Positions 8,084-18,176 are shown, numbered from the stretch's first letter. The stretch is 64,000 nucleotides of DNA from an uncultured Lachnospiraceae bacterium (GCA_944383765.1 CALWQT010000007.1:1-64000), one strand, 5' to 3'. A program made the numbers and translations. The notes: generated by a model from the letters alone, not told the origin.

Positions 8084-9012
8084 TGAAAACCAGGATTACA
8101 GAACTTCTTGGAATTGAATATCCGATCATCCAGGGCGGTATGGCATGGGTGGCGGAACATAATCTGGCAGCAGCTGTATCAGAAGCAGGTGGACTGGGAC
8201 TGATCGGCGGCGCCAATGCTCCGGGAGAGGTAGTCCGCGAAGAAATCCGCAAAGCTAAGGAGCTGACAAAGAAGCCGTTTGGCGTTAATGTCATGCTCCT
8301 TAGTCCTCATGCGGACGATGTGGCTAAAGTGGTGGTAGAAGAAGGAATCAAAGTCGTTACCACCGGAGCCGGAAACCCGGGCAAATACATGGATATGTGG
8401 AAATCTGCAGGAATCAAGGTGATTCCCGTAGTTGCCAGTGTCGCTCTGGCCAAAATGATGGAGAGAGCAGGAGCTGACGCAGTAGTAGCGGAAGGTACGG
8501 AATCTGGCGGACATATTGGAGAGGCTACTACTATGACATTGGTTCCACAGGTAGTCGATGCGGTCAATATCCCGGTTATCGCTGCAGGCGGTATTGCAGA
8601 TGGAAGGGGAATCGCAGCTGCATTTATGCTGGGAGCAGAAGCCGTTCAGATGGGAACACGGTTTGTAGTGGCAAAAGAGTCTATTGTACATGAAAATTAT
8701 AAGCAGAGAATTATCAAAGCGAAAGATATTGATTCTGCAGTAACAGGAAGAAGCCATGGACATCCGGTCCGCTGTCTGAGAAATCAGATGACCAGAGAAT
8801 ATACCAAACTGGAAAAAGAAGGAAAGTCTTTTGAAGAACTGGAATATCTGACTCTGGGAACTCTGAGAAAAGCAGTTATGGACGGAGATGTAGCTCACGG
8901 TACTGTTATGGCAGGGCAGATTGCAGGTATGGTAGATAAAGAACAGACTTGCAAGGAAATGATTGATGAAATGATGGCACAAGTAAACGTGCTTTTAAAA
9001 GGAGTTAACTGA
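8083..9012 (+). CDS. fabK: Enoyl-ACP reductase II (FabK)
   Basis: FMN-dependent enoyl-ACP reductase, 309 residues, which catalyses the last step of each elongation cycle in bacteria that lack or supplement FabI. Seen: the N-terminal IEYPIIQGGMAWV, the EGTESGGHIGE phosphate/flavin loop, and the AAGGIADGRG ... MGTRF TIM-barrel signature. Its place between acpP and fabD is the classical streptococcal/clostridial order. Paired with the second FabK/NMP-like gene at 16036-17133, it brackets the operon. Confidence 0.93.
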   Translation: MKTRITELLGIEYPIIQGGMAWVAEHNLAAAVSEAGGLGLIGGANAPGEVVREEIRKAKELTKKPFGVNVMLLSPHADDVAKVVVEEGIKVVTTGAGNPGKYMDMWKSAGIKVIPVVASVALAKMMERAGADAVVAEGTESGGHIGEATTMTLVPQVVDAVNIPVIAAGGIADGRGIAAAFMLGAEAVQMGTRFVVAKESIVHENYKQRIIKAKDIDSAVTGRSHGHPVRCLRNQMTREYTKLEKEGKSFEELEYLTLGTLRKAVMDGDVAHGTVMAGQIAGMVDKEQTCKEMIDEMMAQVNVLLKGVN

Positions 9013-9014
9013 AC

Positions 9015-9938
9015 ATGAGCAGGATTGCATTTATTTTCCCAGGGCAGGGTGCGCAAAAAGCCGGAATGGGGAAGGATTTTTATGACGGAACAAGCACAGC
9101 AAAGGAAATATTTGACAGAGCCAGCGGGCTTCTGGGCTTTTCCATGCCGGAACTCTGTTTTACGGAGAATGACAGACTGGATATTACGGAATATACTCAG
9201 GCGGCTATGGTCACCACCAGTATTGCCATGATGAAAGTACTGATGGAAGAGACAGGAATCCAGCCTGATGTAACTGCAGGACTCAGCCTGGGAGAATACT
9301 GCGCTCTTTATGCAGCAGGCGTAATGAGCGCAGAGGATGCGATCACAACTGTGAGAAAAAGAGGAATACTCATGCAGGAAGCAGTTCCTGTAGGAATTGG
9401 AGCCATGGCGGCAGTATTGGCCATGGAGGCGGAAAAAATCGAAGAAGTATTGAAAGAAATACCGGATGTTTGGATCGCCAATTATAACTGTCCGGGACAG
9501 ATTGTGATTTCCGGAAAGAAAGAAGCTGTGGAAACAGCCTGTGAAAAGCTGAAGGCAGCAGGGGCAAAAAGAACCATCATGCTGAATGTAAGCGGACCAT
9601 TTCATTCCGGAATGTTAAAAGAAGCAGGGGATCAGCTGGGAGAATTCCTGGAGGGTATCGAAATCCAAAATCCCCGGATTCCTTATGTGGCAAATGTGAC
9701 AGCAGCGTATGTAACAGAAAAAGAAGAGGTAAAACCGCTTCTGGCAAAGCAGGTATCTTCGTCTGTGAAATGGGAGCAGAGTGTAAGAGCAATGCTGGCA
9801 GATGGCGTGGACACATTTGTGGAGATCGGACCAGGAAAAACACTGGCCGGATTTATAAAGAAGATAACAAAAGACGTAAAAGTAGTGAATATAGATTCTC
9901 TGGAGGCGGTCAGAGCGCTGAAGGAAAGCGGATTATAA
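9015..9938 (+). CDS. fabD: Malonyl-CoA:ACP transacylase
   Basis: A 307-residue acyltransferase that loads malonyl groups onto ACP. The nucleophile is Ser91 in GLSLGEY; the usual family motif is GHSLGE, so the residue before the serine is Leu rather than His. The catalytic His lies in GPFHSGM near 200. The N-terminal IFPGQGAQ is typical. Two bases separate it from fabK. Confidence 0.95.
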   Translation: MSRIAFIFPGQGAQKAGMGKDFYDGTSTAKEIFDRASGLLGFSMPELCFTENDRLDITEYTQAAMVTTSIAMMKVLMEETGIQPDVTAGLSLGEYCALYAAGVMSAEDAITTVRKRGILMQEAVPVGIGAMAAVLAMEAEKIEEVLKEIPDVWIANYNCPGQIVISGKKEAVETACEKLKAAGAKRTIMLNVSGPFHSGMLKEAGDQLGEFLEGIEIQNPRIPYVANVTAAYVTEKEEVKPLLAKQVSSSVKWEQSVRAMLADGVDTFVEIGPGKTLAGFIKKITKDVKVVNIDSLEAVRALKESGL

Positions 9939-9959
9939 ATGACCGCAAGGAGGAAAGAT

Positions 9960-10700
9960 ATGCTGGATAATAAAGTGGCGCTGGTAACAGGTGCAAGCCG
10001 TGGAATCGGACGGGCGATCGCAGAGAGACTGGCAAAAGACGGGGCAACCGTCATTGTCAATTACAATGGCTCAAAAGAAAAGGCAGAGGCGGTAGTCAGA
10101 GAAATTGAAGGGTTTGGAGGAAAGGCAGAAGCCATTCAGTGCAGTGTGGCAGATTATTCCAAAACCGAAGAAATGATGGACTATGTGATCAAAAAATATG
10201 GCAGGATTGACATTCTGGTCAATAATGCCGGTATCACAAAAGATGGTCTGCTGATGAAAATGCCGGAAGCTGATTTTGATGCAGTCATTGATACCAACCT
10301 GAAGGGAAGCTTTAACTGTATGCGCCACGTGGCAAGGCAGATGATCAAGCAGAAAGGCGGAAGAATCATCAATATTTCCTCTGTTTCCGGAGTGATGGGA
10401 AATGCAGGACAGATGAACTATGCAGCATCGAAAGCCGGTGTGATCGGCATGACCAAAACAGCGGCCAGGGAACTGGCAAGCCGTGGGATTACAGTCAATG
10501 CGGTTGCTCCCGGATTTATTACTACAGATATGACAGATGTATTGTCTGATTCTGTAAAAGAAGCAATTCTGGGACAGATTCCCATGAAGACGATGGGAGA
10601 GCCGGAGGACATTGCAGGTGCTGTAGCATTCCTGGCTTCTGATGATGCAAAATATATTACAGGCCAGGTACTGAATGTAAATGGCGGAATGGCAATGTAA
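9960..10700 (+). CDS. fabG: 3-oxoacyl-ACP reductase
   Basis: NADPH-dependent short-chain reductase, 246 residues, which reduces 3-ketoacyl-ACP. Seen: TGASRGIG (10-17), [10 protein letters not shown] near 88-97, and the catalytic Ser/Tyr154/Lys158 in NYAASKAG. The ATG at 9960 is chosen because AGGAGG (9948-9953) sits 6 nt before it and it gives the standard FabG length; an in-frame upstream ATG at 9939 lacks a ribosome-binding site. Confidence 0.95.
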   Translation: MLDNKVALVTGASRGIGRAIAERLAKDGATVIVNYNGSKEKAEAVVREIEGFGGKAEAIQCSVADYSKTEEMMDYVIKKYGRIDILVNNAGITKDGLLMKMPEADFDAVIDTNLKGSFNCMRHVARQMIKQKGGRIINISSVSGVMGNAGQMNYAASKAGVIGMTKTAARELASRGITVNAVAPGFITTDMTDVLSDSVKEAILGQIPMKTMGEPEDIAGAVAFLASDDAKYITGQVLNVNGGMAM

Positions 10701-10736
10701 ATACCGGATGAGTCTGGACGGATAAGGAGAACGATC

Positions 10737-11975
10737 ATGAAAAGAAGAGTAGTGGTAACCGGTCTTGGAGCAATCACTCCTATTGGAAATGATGTGGACA
10801 GCTTCTGGAACGGGCTGAAGAATAAGACGGTGGGAATCGGTCCCATTTCTATGTTTGATACAACGGATTATAAGGCAAAACTGGCAGCAGAAGTGAAAGG
10901 ATTTGAACCGAAGGATTACATGGACATGAAGACTGCCAGAAGAATGGAACGTTTTTCCCAGTTTGCAGTTGCTGCCACAAAGGAAGCAATGGAAGATGCG
11001 GGACTGGATATGGAAAAAGAAGATCCTTTCCGCGTAGGCGTGAGCGTTGGTTCCGGAATCGGAAGCCTTCAGGCTGTGGAAAGAGAATATTCCAGACTGT
11101 TGGAAAAAGGACCTAACCGTGTGGCACCTCTGCTGGTTCCCATGATGATCAGCAATATGGCTGCCGGAAATGTGGCAATCCAGTATGGTTTGAAAGGAAA
11201 ATGTATCAATGTGGTAACAGCCTGTGCTACAGGAACACATTCTATTGGGGAAGCATTCCGTTCCATCCAGTATGGAGAGGCGGATGTGATGATCGCAGGC
11301 GGAACAGAAGCCAGCATTACTCCTATTGGTGTGGCCGGTTTTACAGCATTGACTGCTCTGAGTACATCAGAAGATCCGAAACGTGCGTCCATTCCGTTTG
11401 ATAAAGAGAGAAATGGCTTTGTCATGGGAGAGGGAGCAGGAATTGTAGTACTGGAATCCCTGGAACATGCATTAGCCCGTGGAGCTAAGATTTATGCAGA
11501 AGTAGGTGGTTATGGAGCTACCTGTGACGCTTATCATATTACATCTCCTGCAGAAGACGGAAGCGGAGCGGCAAAGGCAATGGAAACAGCAATTGCAGAT
11601 GCCGGTATGGTTCCGGAAGATGTGGATTATGTAAATGCACATGGAACCAGCACCCATCATAACGACCTGTTTGAAACAAAAGCAATCAAACTGGCTCTTG
11701 GAGAGCATGCAAAGAAAGTAAAGATCAATTCTACCAAATCTATGGTGGGACATTTGCTGGGAGCAGCCGGAGGAGTGGAATTTATTACCTGTGTAAAATC
11801 CATTCAGGAAGGTTTTGTACATACTACTGCAGGACTGGAAATAGATGATGAGGAATGTGATCTGGATTATACAAAGGGAGAGGGAGTTGCCATGGAAGTG
11901 AACTGTGCAGTTTCCAATTCTCTGGGATTTGGCGGTCACAATGCGACGCTGTTGGTTCGTAAATTTGTACAGTAG
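10737..11975 (+). CDS. fabF: 3-oxoacyl-ACP synthase II
   Basis: Elongating beta-ketoacyl-ACP synthase, 412 residues. The C-H-H triad is visible: Cys163 in TACATGTH, His302 in [11 protein letters not shown] and His339 in [19 protein letters not shown] lies 7 nt before the start. It elongates acyl-ACP with malonyl-ACP and influences chain length. Confidence 0.96.
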   Translation: MKRRVVVTGLGAITPIGNDVDSFWNGLKNKTVGIGPISMFDTTDYKAKLAAEVKGFEPKDYMDMKTARRMERFSQFAVAATKEAMEDAGLDMEKEDPFRVGVSVGSGIGSLQAVEREYSRLLEKGPNRVAPLLVPMMISNMAAGNVAIQYGLKGKCINVVTACATGTHSIGEAFRSIQYGEADVMIAGGTEASITPIGVAGFTALTALSTSEDPKRASIPFDKERNGFVMGEGAGIVVLESLEHALARGAKIYAEVGGYGATCDAYHITSPAEDGSGAAKAMETAIADAGMVPEDVDYVNAHGTSTHHNDLFETKAIKLALGEHAKKVKINSTKSMVGHLLGAAGGVEFITCVKSIQEGFVHTTAGLEIDDEECDLDYTKGEGVAMEVNCAVSNSLGFGGHNATLLVRKFVQ

Positions 11976-11987
11976 GAGGCGTATGTG

Positions 11988-12440
11988 ATGGAAATCAATG
12001 ATATGATTCGGTTAATAGAGGCAGTATCTGCCAATTCTCTCACAGGCTTTGAATTGGAACAGGGAGATCTGAAACTGTCTATTCAGAAAAAAGCTCCGAA
12101 GGTGATCCGTACAGCAGGAATCAGTGAATCAGAAGAACTGGTGGTTGCTGTGGATACGCCTAGCCAGCCGGTGAGCAGTGCTCCGGTAAAGGCAGAAATT
12201 GCTTCTGACAAAGTAGTAACTTCTCCTTTGGTAGGAACCTTCTATAATGCTTCTGCTCCGGGAGCAGAACCTTTCGTAAAAGAAGGGGATACGGTGAAAA
12301 AGGGACAGGTTCTTGGAATTATCGAAGCCATGAAGCTGATGAATGAGATTGAAAGCGAGTATGACGGAGTGGTGGAAGCCGTTTTAGTGGGGAATGAAGA
12401 GGTTGTGGAGTATGGACAGCCCCTGTTCCGCATTCGCTAA
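11988..12440 (+). CDS. accB: Biotin carboxyl carrier protein of acetyl-CoA carboxylase
   Basis: BCCP, 150 residues: an N-terminal helix, a Ser/Pro/Ala-rich linker (about 60-75) and the C-terminal biotinyl domain with the attachment lysine K116 in EAMKLMNE. AGGAGG (11974-11979) is 8 nt before this ATG; a GTG at 11985 directly upstream is an alternative. The gene ends at a strong hairpin terminator that separates it from fabZ. Confidence 0.94.
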   Translation: MEINDMIRLIEAVSANSLTGFELEQGDLKLSIQKKAPKVIRTAGISESEELVVAVDTPSQPVSSAPVKAEIASDKVVTSPLVGTFYNASAPGAEPFVKEGDTVKKGQVLGIIEAMKLMNEIESEYDGVVEAVLVGNEEVVEYGQPLFRIR

Positions 12441-12450
12441 AGACGGACGG

Positions 12451-12482
12451 AATGTGTGCACCCCAGGTGCACACATTTTTTT
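12451..12482 (+). terminator. Internal terminator between accB and fabZ
   Basis: A perfect 12-bp stem, AATGTGTGCACC / GGTGCACACATT, with a 3-nt loop (CCA) and a run of seven T residues. The genes on both sides belong to the same pathway and strand and no good promoter is seen before fabZ, so it is probably leaky and sets the ratio of upstream to downstream products. Confidence 0.85.
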
Positions 12483-12525
12483 CAGATGTTTTTGAGAAGC
12501 TTATGAAACGATAAGGAGAAAAGAT

Positions 12526-12948
12526 ATGTTGGGAATTAAAGAAATCGAGGAAATCATTCCTCACAGACACCCGTTTTTATTGCTGGATTATGTAGAAGAA
12601 TTAGTTCCGGGAGAAAAGGCTGTGGCTTATAAGGCAGTTACGTTTCACGAGGATTTCTTCCGTGGTCATTTTCCCCAGGAACCGGTGATGCCTGGAGTTC
12701 TGATCGTGGAGGCACTGGCCCAGGCAGGAGCTGTGGCGATTTTAAGCGTACCGGAAAATAAGGGAAAGGTAGCGTATTTTGGAGCCATCAATAATGCAAA
12801 ATTTAAAAAGAAAGTAGTTCCCGGAGATAAGCTGAGACTGGAATGCGAGATTATCAAGCAGAAGGGACCGGTAGGAATTGGCAAGGCAACCGCAACCGTG
12901 GACGGAAAAGTAGCCGTGACTGGTGAACTGACATTTATGATTGGGTAG
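12526..12948 (+). CDS. fabZ: 3-hydroxyacyl-ACP dehydratase
   Basis: Hot-dog-fold dehydratase, 140 residues. Catalytic His48 in [13 protein letters not shown] and Glu62 in VEALAQ are both present; RHPFLLLD near the N-terminus is typical. AAGGAG precedes the ATG. No FabA-, FabM- or FabN-like isomerase is found in the window, so how unsaturated chains are made is not visible here. Confidence 0.95.
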   Translation: MLGIKEIEEIIPHRHPFLLLDYVEELVPGEKAVAYKAVTFHEDFFRGHFPQEPVMPGVLIVEALAQAGAVAILSVPENKGKVAYFGAINNAKFKKKVVPGDKLRLECEIIKQKGPVGIGKATATVDGKVAVTGELTFMIG

Positions 12949-12957
12949 GTGAGACCT

Positions 12958-14313
12958 ATGTTTAATAAGATTTTAGTAGCAAACAGAGGCGAGATTGCGG
13001 TAAGGATCATTCGCGCCTGCAGGGAAATGGGAATTAAAACGGTGGCAGTTTATTCGGAAGCTGACAGGGAAGCACTGCATACTCTGCTGGCAGATGAAGC
13101 AATCTGTATCGGACCGGCTCCTTCTAATCAAAGTTATCTGAATATGGAAAGGATTCTATCGGCCACCGTGGCGATGAAGGCAGATGCCATCCACCCGGGA
13201 TTCGGATTTCTTTCCGAAAACGCCAGGTTTGCAGAGCTTTGCGAAAAATGTAATATCACATTTATTGGACCGTCTGCAGAAATCATCAATAAGATGGGAA
13301 ATAAGTCGGAAGCCAGAAAAACCATGATGGAAGCAGGGGTGCCTGTGGTACCGGGGACAAAAGAACCGGTTTATGATTCCGGAAAAGGTCTGGAACTGGC
13401 AAAAACCATTGGTTTTCCGGTGATGATCAAGGCATCTTCCGGCGGTGGCGGAAAGGGAATGAGAATTTCCTGGAATGAGGAAGATTTTGAAGCTAATTTT
13501 AAGAATGCTCAGATGGAATCTGTGAAAGGTTTTTCTGACGATACCATGTATATTGAAAAATATATTGAGAAACCCCGTCACATTGAGTTTCAGATCATGG
13601 CAGATAAATATGGAAATGTAGTTCATCTGGGAGAAAGAGATTGTTCCATTCAGAGACGTCATCAGAAAGTGCTGGAAGAATCTCCATCCGCTGCCATTTC
13701 AGAAGAGTTAAGAAAAGAAATGGGAGAAACTGCAGTCCGTGCGGCAAAGGCAGTAGGATATGAAAATGCGGGTACCATTGAGTTCCTTCTGGATAAGAAC
13801 AAAAACTTTTATTTCATGGAAATGAATACCAGGATTCAGGTGGAACATCCGGTGACAGAGGCAGTGACAGATCTGGACCTGATTAAAGAACAGATTCTGG
13901 TTGCAGCAGGCAATCCCTTAAGCTTTACCCAGGAAGATGTGGTGATTCGCGGTCATGCTATTGAATGCAGGATCAATGCGGAAAATCCGGAGAAGAATTT
14001 CATGCCCTGCCCGGGACTGATCACCAATGTTCATACGCCGGGAGGAAAAGGAGTCCGGGTAGATACTCATATTTACAATAATTATAAAGTTCCGGCCAAT
14101 TATGATTCCATGCTGTTAAAACTGATCGTTCATTCTAAGGATCGGGCAACTGCCATTGCCAAGATGCGCAGCGCTTTGGGAGAACTGGTTATTGAGGGAA
14201 TTGATACGAACCTGGATTTTCAGTATGAGATTCTAAGCAATGAAGCATTTCAGGCGGGAGATACAGATACCGGATTTATTCCCAAGTATTTCCCGGAGTA
14301 TTGTAAAGAATAG
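12958..14313 (+). CDS. accC: Acetyl-CoA carboxylase, biotin carboxylase subunit
   Basis: A 451-residue ATP-grasp enzyme that carboxylates biotin on AccB. Seen: N-terminal MFNKILVANRGEIAVRIIRA, the glycine-rich ATP lid SSGGGGKGMR, and EMNTRIQVEHPVTE with the catalytic Arg/Glu. The ATG at 12958 follows an AGGTGAG ribosome-binding site overlapping the fabZ stop; an upstream GTG at 12949 is less likely. Confidence 0.96.
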   Translation: MFNKILVANRGEIAVRIIRACREMGIKTVAVYSEADREALHTLLADEAICIGPAPSNQSYLNMERILSATVAMKADAIHPGFGFLSENARFAELCEKCNITFIGPSAEIINKMGNKSEARKTMMEAGVPVVPGTKEPVYDSGKGLELAKTIGFPVMIKASSGGGGKGMRISWNEEDFEANFKNAQMESVKGFSDDTMYIEKYIEKPRHIEFQIMADKYGNVVHLGERDCSIQRRHQKVLEESPSAAISEELRKEMGETAVRAAKAVGYENAGTIEFLLDKNKNFYFMEMNTRIQVEHPVTEAVTDLDLIKEQILVAAGNPLSFTQEDVVIRGHAIECRINAENPEKNFMPCPGLITNVHTPGGKGVRVDTHIYNNYKVPANYDSMLLKLIVHSKDRATAIAKMRSALGELVIEGIDTNLDFQYEILSNEAFQAGDTDTGFIPKYFPEYCKE

Positions 14314-14335
14314 GTAACAGGAAAGGAGCATGGCT

Positions 14336-16036
14336 ATGTTGAAAGATATGTTTAAGAAAACGTATACACTGTTGGATACGAAGTATAAAAAAACGTCAGA
14401 CGAGCCTTCCATTCCTCAGGGTCTCTGGAGAAAATGCAATAAATGCGGACAGCCTATTTATGTAGAAGATGTAAAAAACAATTATTATATCTGTCCGAAA
14501 TGTAATGGGTATTTTCGTGTTCATGCGTACCGCAGGATTGAAATGATCGTGGATGACGGGACATTTGAAGAGTGGAATAAAGAAATGCCCTTTGAAAATC
14601 CGCTGAATTTCCCGGGTTATGAGAAAAAGGTAAATGCAGCCAAGGAAAAAACAAAGCTGAACGAAGCCGTAGTTACGGGAAAAGGAAAGATTTTTGGAAA
14701 TGAAGCGGTAGTAGCCGTATGTGATGCCCGTTTTCTTATGAGCAGTATGGGACATATTGTAGGGGAAAAGATCACCTATGCAGTAGAGCGGGCTACCAGA
14801 GAAAAACTGCCGGTCATCATGTTTGCTTGTTCCGGAGGAGCCAGAATGCAGGAGGGAATCGTATCCCTGATGCAGATGGCAAAGACTTCTGCTGCATTAA
14901 AAAAGCATCATGAGGCAGGGCAGTTGTATATCAGCGTGCTGACAGACCCTACAACAGGAGGAGTAACTGCCAGCTTTGCCATGCTGGGAGACATTATCCT
15001 GGCGGAACCAAAAGCACTGATTGGATTTGCAGGTCCAAGGGTAATCGAGCAGACCATCGGGCAGAAGCTTCCGGAAGGTTTCCAGCGTTCGGAATTTTTA
15101 TTAGACCACGGATTTGTGGATAAGATTATAGAACGGGAAGAGATGAAGGAAACTCTGGCAAATATCCTGCGTATGCACAAAATGCCGGAACATCCTGTGG
15201 ATAACCTGAAGGGAAAAGAAGAGGAATGTGGATTATCCTTTTCCCATAACACAGCCAGAGATGCCTGGGAGTCTGTTCTGCTTTCCAGAGATGGAGACAG
15301 ACCCACGGCTTTGGACTATATTAGAACGGTGTTTGATGATTTTATAGAATTCCATGGAGACCGATACTTTAAAGATGACGGTGCTATTGTGGGAGGGATT
15401 GCCACATTCCGGGGAATCCCGGTGACTGTGATCGGTCAGCAGAAGGGCCGGAATATGAAGGATAACCTGAAACGGAATTTTGGTATGCCATCTCCGGAAG
15501 GATATCGGAAAGCTCTGCGTCTGATGAAGCAGGCAGAGACCTTTGGTCGTCCTGTTATCTGCTTTGTGGATACGCCGGGAGCATTCTGCGGAATGGAGGC
15601 AGAAGAGAGAGGTCAGGGAGAAGCCATTGCCAGAAATCTGTTTGAGATGGCGGATTTAAAAGTCCCTGTGCTGTCTATTGTGATCGGTGAGGGAGGCAGC
15701 GGCGGAGCTCTTGCCATGGCAGTTGCCAATGAAGTATGGATGATGGAAAATGCCATTTATTCCGTACTCTCCCCGGAAGGATTTGCTTCTATTTTATGGA
15801 AGGACAGCAAGAAGGCTCCGGAAGCCTCCCGTGTGATGAAGATCACAGCGAAGGACTTGTATGAGATGAAGCTGATTGAGAGAGTGATAAGAGAAACAGA
15901 GCCGGCATCATCAAAAAATGTGGAAATGATCGCAGAAGAAATGAAACAGGGGTTGGATTGTTTCCTGGCCAAACGTCTGAATATGAGTGGGGACGAACTG
16001 GCTGCAGAACGGTATGAACGATTCAGGAGAATGTAA
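14336..16036 (+). CDS. accDA: Fused acetyl-CoA carboxyltransferase beta-alpha (AccD-AccA)
   Basis: A single 566-residue polypeptide joins both carboxyltransferase subunits, which are separate proteins in most bacteria. Residues 1 to about 285 are the beta part with the zinc ribbon (C34, C37, C53, C56) and the crotonase core [12 protein letters not shown]. From about 295 on is the alpha part, with [29 protein letters not shown] and the oxyanion-hole glycines in [10 protein letters not shown]. It transfers CO2 from biotin to acetyl-CoA to give malonyl-CoA. AAGGAG is 7 nt from the ATG at 14336; an earlier ATG at 14330 is too close. The stop overlaps the next start (TAATG). Confidence 0.93.
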   Translation: MLKDMFKKTYTLLDTKYKKTSDEPSIPQGLWRKCNKCGQPIYVEDVKNNYYICPKCNGYFRVHAYRRIEMIVDDGTFEEWNKEMPFENPLNFPGYEKKVNAAKEKTKLNEAVVTGKGKIFGNEAVVAVCDARFLMSSMGHIVGEKITYAVERATREKLPVIMFACSGGARMQEGIVSLMQMAKTSAALKKHHEAGQLYISVLTDPTTGGVTASFAMLGDIILAEPKALIGFAGPRVIEQTIGQKLPEGFQRSEFLLDHGFVDKIIEREEMKETLANILRMHKMPEHPVDNLKGKEEECGLSFSHNTARDAWESVLLSRDGDRPTALDYIRTVFDDFIEFHGDRYFKDDGAIVGGIATFRGIPVTVIGQQKGRNMKDNLKRNFGMPSPEGYRKALRLMKQAETFGRPVICFVDTPGAFCGMEAEERGQGEAIARNLFEMADLKVPVLSIVIGEGGSGGALAMAVANEVWMMENAIYSVLSPEGFASILWKDSKKAPEASRVMKITAKDLYEMKLIERVIRETEPASSKNVEMIAEEMKQGLDCFLAKRLNMSGDELAAERYERFRRM

Positions 16037-17133
16037 TGGAAAAATTAAAGCCTTTAATAATCGGTGATTTAACAGCCAGACGGCCAATTATACAGGGAGG
16101 GATGGGAGTTGGGATCAGCCTCCATTCCCTGGCAGGCGCTGTGGCAAAAGCTGGAGGGGTAGGTCTGATTTCCACGGCCCAGATTGGTTTTAGGGAACCG
16201 GATTTCCGGGAAAATCCGTTGGAAGCAAATCTGCGGGCCATCGGAAAAGAACTGAAAAAAGCCAGGGAAATTGCTCCGGAGGGAATTCTGGGATTCAATA
16301 TCATGGTGGCTACCCATGATTATGCTCTTTATGTAAAAGAGGCAGTAAAAGCAGGAGCGGATATTATTGTGTCAGGAGCAGGACTTCCGGTAGACCTTCC
16401 GGAGCTGGTAAAAGGATTTAAGACCAAGATTGCCCCTATTGTGTCTTCTGCAAAATCAGCTAGCGTAATCTGCAAACTGTGGGACAGAAAGTCAAAAAGA
16501 GTACCGGATCTGGTAGTTGTGGAAGGCCCTCTGGCAGGAGGCCATCTGGGATTTTCCAGGGAGGAACTTCATGAACTGGGAGCGGATACGGAAGATGTTC
16601 CGGTTACTTATCAGCAGGACAGGTATGATACGGAGATACGGAAGATACTGGATGTGGTCAAAACCTATGGGGATAAGTATGGTGTCAAGATTCCTGTGGT
16701 CATTGCCGGAGGTATCTATGATCGGTCTGATGTGGAACATGCCATGGAACTGGGAGCGGACGGTGTCCAGGTAGCAACCCGGTTTGTTACTACGGAAGAA
16801 TGTGATGCCCCGGAAGAATATAAGCAGTCCTATATACAGGCAGAAAAGGAAGATATTGTGATCACCAAAAGTCCGGTGGGAATGCCAGGTCGGGCCATCC
16901 GGAATAAATTTCTGGATCAGGTGGGAAAAATCCCGTTTAAGTTGGAGTGGTGTTACCAGTGCCTGGAACATTGTGACCGGAAAACCATTCCTTACTGTAT
17001 CACGAAGGCATTGATCAATGCGGCAGAGGGAAAAGTGGAAGAAGCTCTTTTATTCTGCGGAAGCAATGCTTATCGGGCAGAAAAGATTGAAACAGTTCCG
17101 GAAGTTATGGAAGAACTGTGCGGCGGATACTAA
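16036..17133 (+). CDS. FabK-like / nitronate monooxygenase family flavoprotein
   Basis: A 365-residue TIM-barrel FMN protein of the nitronate monooxygenase/FabK superfamily: RRPIIQGGMGVGIS at the N-terminus, VVEGPLAGGHLGF, and VIAGGIYDRSDVEHAMELGADGVQVATRF carried in pieces over about 225-255. A Cys-rich stretch, CYQCLEHCDRKTIPYC, near 312-327 is not present in the FabK at 8083-9012. Overlap with the accDA stop by one base shows it is the last gene of the fab operon. It could be a second enoyl reductase or an enzyme that handles nitronates or quinones; sequence alone does not decide. Confidence 0.82.
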   Translation: MEKLKPLIIGDLTARRPIIQGGMGVGISLHSLAGAVAKAGGVGLISTAQIGFREPDFRENPLEANLRAIGKELKKAREIAPEGILGFNIMVATHDYALYVKEAVKAGADIIVSGAGLPVDLPELVKGFKTKIAPIVSSAKSASVICKLWDRKSKRVPDLVVVEGPLAGGHLGFSREELHELGADTEDVPVTYQQDRYDTEIRKILDVVKTYGDKYGVKIPVVIAGGIYDRSDVEHAMELGADGVQVATRFVTTEECDAPEEYKQSYIQAEKEDIVITKSPVGMPGRAIRNKFLDQVGKIPFKLEWCYQCLEHCDRKTIPYCITKALINAAEGKVEEALLFCGSNAYRAEKIETVPEVMEELCGGY

Positions 17134-17149
17134 ATAAAGGATGAGAATG

Positions 17150-17190
17150 AAAAATATCCTGGAAGTCATAAGACTTCCGGGATATTTTTA
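17150..17190 (+). terminator. Bidirectional terminator between fab operon and LysR gene
   Basis: Stem ATATCCTGGAAGTC / GACTTCCGGGATAT with a 4-nt ATAA loop, flanked by A residues on the left and T residues on the right. It can serve both the fab operon and the convergent LysR gene, whose stop codon (17166-17168) lies inside the stem. Confidence 0.85.
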
Positions 17191-18071
17191 TGCTGAGAGA
17201 TCAGATCGTGGAAGAAAGAAGAATATTCCTGGGAATAAAGGCTGTTTTTTCTCCAGATAAAGGAAAATTCATTGCTGAAATCACAATCCATAGGAATCGG
17301 AACCAGGCGGTTCTCTGATAATTCTTTTCGGAAAGCCGGTTCATATAAAAAGGTAATACCGGCGCCGGAAGCAGCCAGGGATTTGATCGCTTCAATACCT
17401 CCTACCTCTATGACAGATTGGAAATCCTCAACCGATACATTCTCGCAGGCAAGAAAATGTTCCAGTGTATCTCTGGTTCCGGAACCTTTTTCCCGCAGAA
17501 TGAAAGGAACAGAAAGAATGTCTTTTAAAGAAATTTCTGATTGCTGCAAAATCGGGTGGGAAGGGCTGCAGACCGGAACCAGCCGCTCTTTTGTCCATGG
17601 AATATAATCGTAATCATGCTTTGGAAAATATCCTTCGATAAATGCAAAATCAATCTCTCCCTGGTCCAGTTTCTGCAGCAGCCTGGAAGTATCCTGAATG
17701 AAAAGAGTAAAAGAGGAAGACAGATGCTGTTTCCGGTAAGATGCCAGATAAGGAGGAAGAACATATTCTCCGATGGTCAGGGTGGCTCCAAAAATCAGGT
17801 GTTTCTTTTCATTGGTAAGGGATTGAATCTGCTTTCTGAGCCGGTTCTGATCGTTGGTAAATGTGATACTGGCAGACAATACGGCTTGTCCGGCTTCGGT
17901 AAGGGATAGTTTTCTTTTCTGATAATCGAACAGAGGGGAACCGAAATATTCTTCCAGATAACGGATCTGCTGGGAAACAGCAGGCTGGGTGATATTCAGA
18001 TACTGGGCAGCTTTTGTAAAATTCATAAACCGGCATACGGTGATAAAGGTTTCAATACGAAAATCCAGCAT
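17166..18071 (-). CDS. LysR family transcriptional regulator
   Basis: A 301-residue LysR regulator. The N-terminal winged helix-turn-helix is clear (FTKAAQYLNITQPAVSQQIRYLE, given here as two parts around residue 28), followed by the periplasmic-binding-like effector domain. The ATG at 18071 is preceded by GGAGG 6 nt upstream; a nearer ATG at 18083 contains that site in its codons and is less likely. It diverges from the TDT transporter gene, the usual arrangement for a LysR that controls its neighbour. Effector unknown. Confidence 0.9.
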   Translation of the reverse strand: MLDFRIETFITVCRFMNFTKAAQYLNITQPAVSQQIRYLEEYFGSPLFDYQKRKLSLTEAGQAVLSASITFTNDQNRLRKQIQSLTNEKKHLIFGATLTIGEYVLPPYLASYRKQHLSSSFTLFIQDTSRLLQKLDQGEIDFAFIEGYFPKHDYDYIPWTKERLVPVCSPSHPILQQSEISLKDILSVPFILREKGSGTRDTLEHFLACENVSVEDFQSVIEVGGIEAIKSLAASGAGITFLYEPAFRKELSENRLVPIPMDCDFSNEFSFIWRKNSLYSQEYSSFFHDLISQHKNIPEVL

Positions 18072-18083
18072 AGAATCCTCCAT

Positions 18084-18176
18084 AAAAATAATTTATGTAT
18101 AAATTATAATATATAATTTCTAATAATCAAATACTTTTGTTATAGTAAAAGAAAACGACAGGATTCAGGAGGATTT
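18084..18176. promoter_or_regulatory. Divergent LysR/TDT control region
   Basis: A very AT-rich 93-bp gap with a perfect small inverted repeat (AAATTAT / ATAATTT near 18099-18117) that could hold LysR, and an extended -10 (TGTTATAGT, 18139-18147) for the transporter. The 16-nt string TTTTGTTATAGTAAAA at 18135-18150 recurs exactly at 40248-40263 before the dipeptide epimerase gene. Confidence 0.5.

Noticed and set aside
10071..11240. 389-residue minus-strand frame across fabG-fabF
   Set aside because: His/Cys/Ser-rich translation typical of antisense of a real gene; no family motif.
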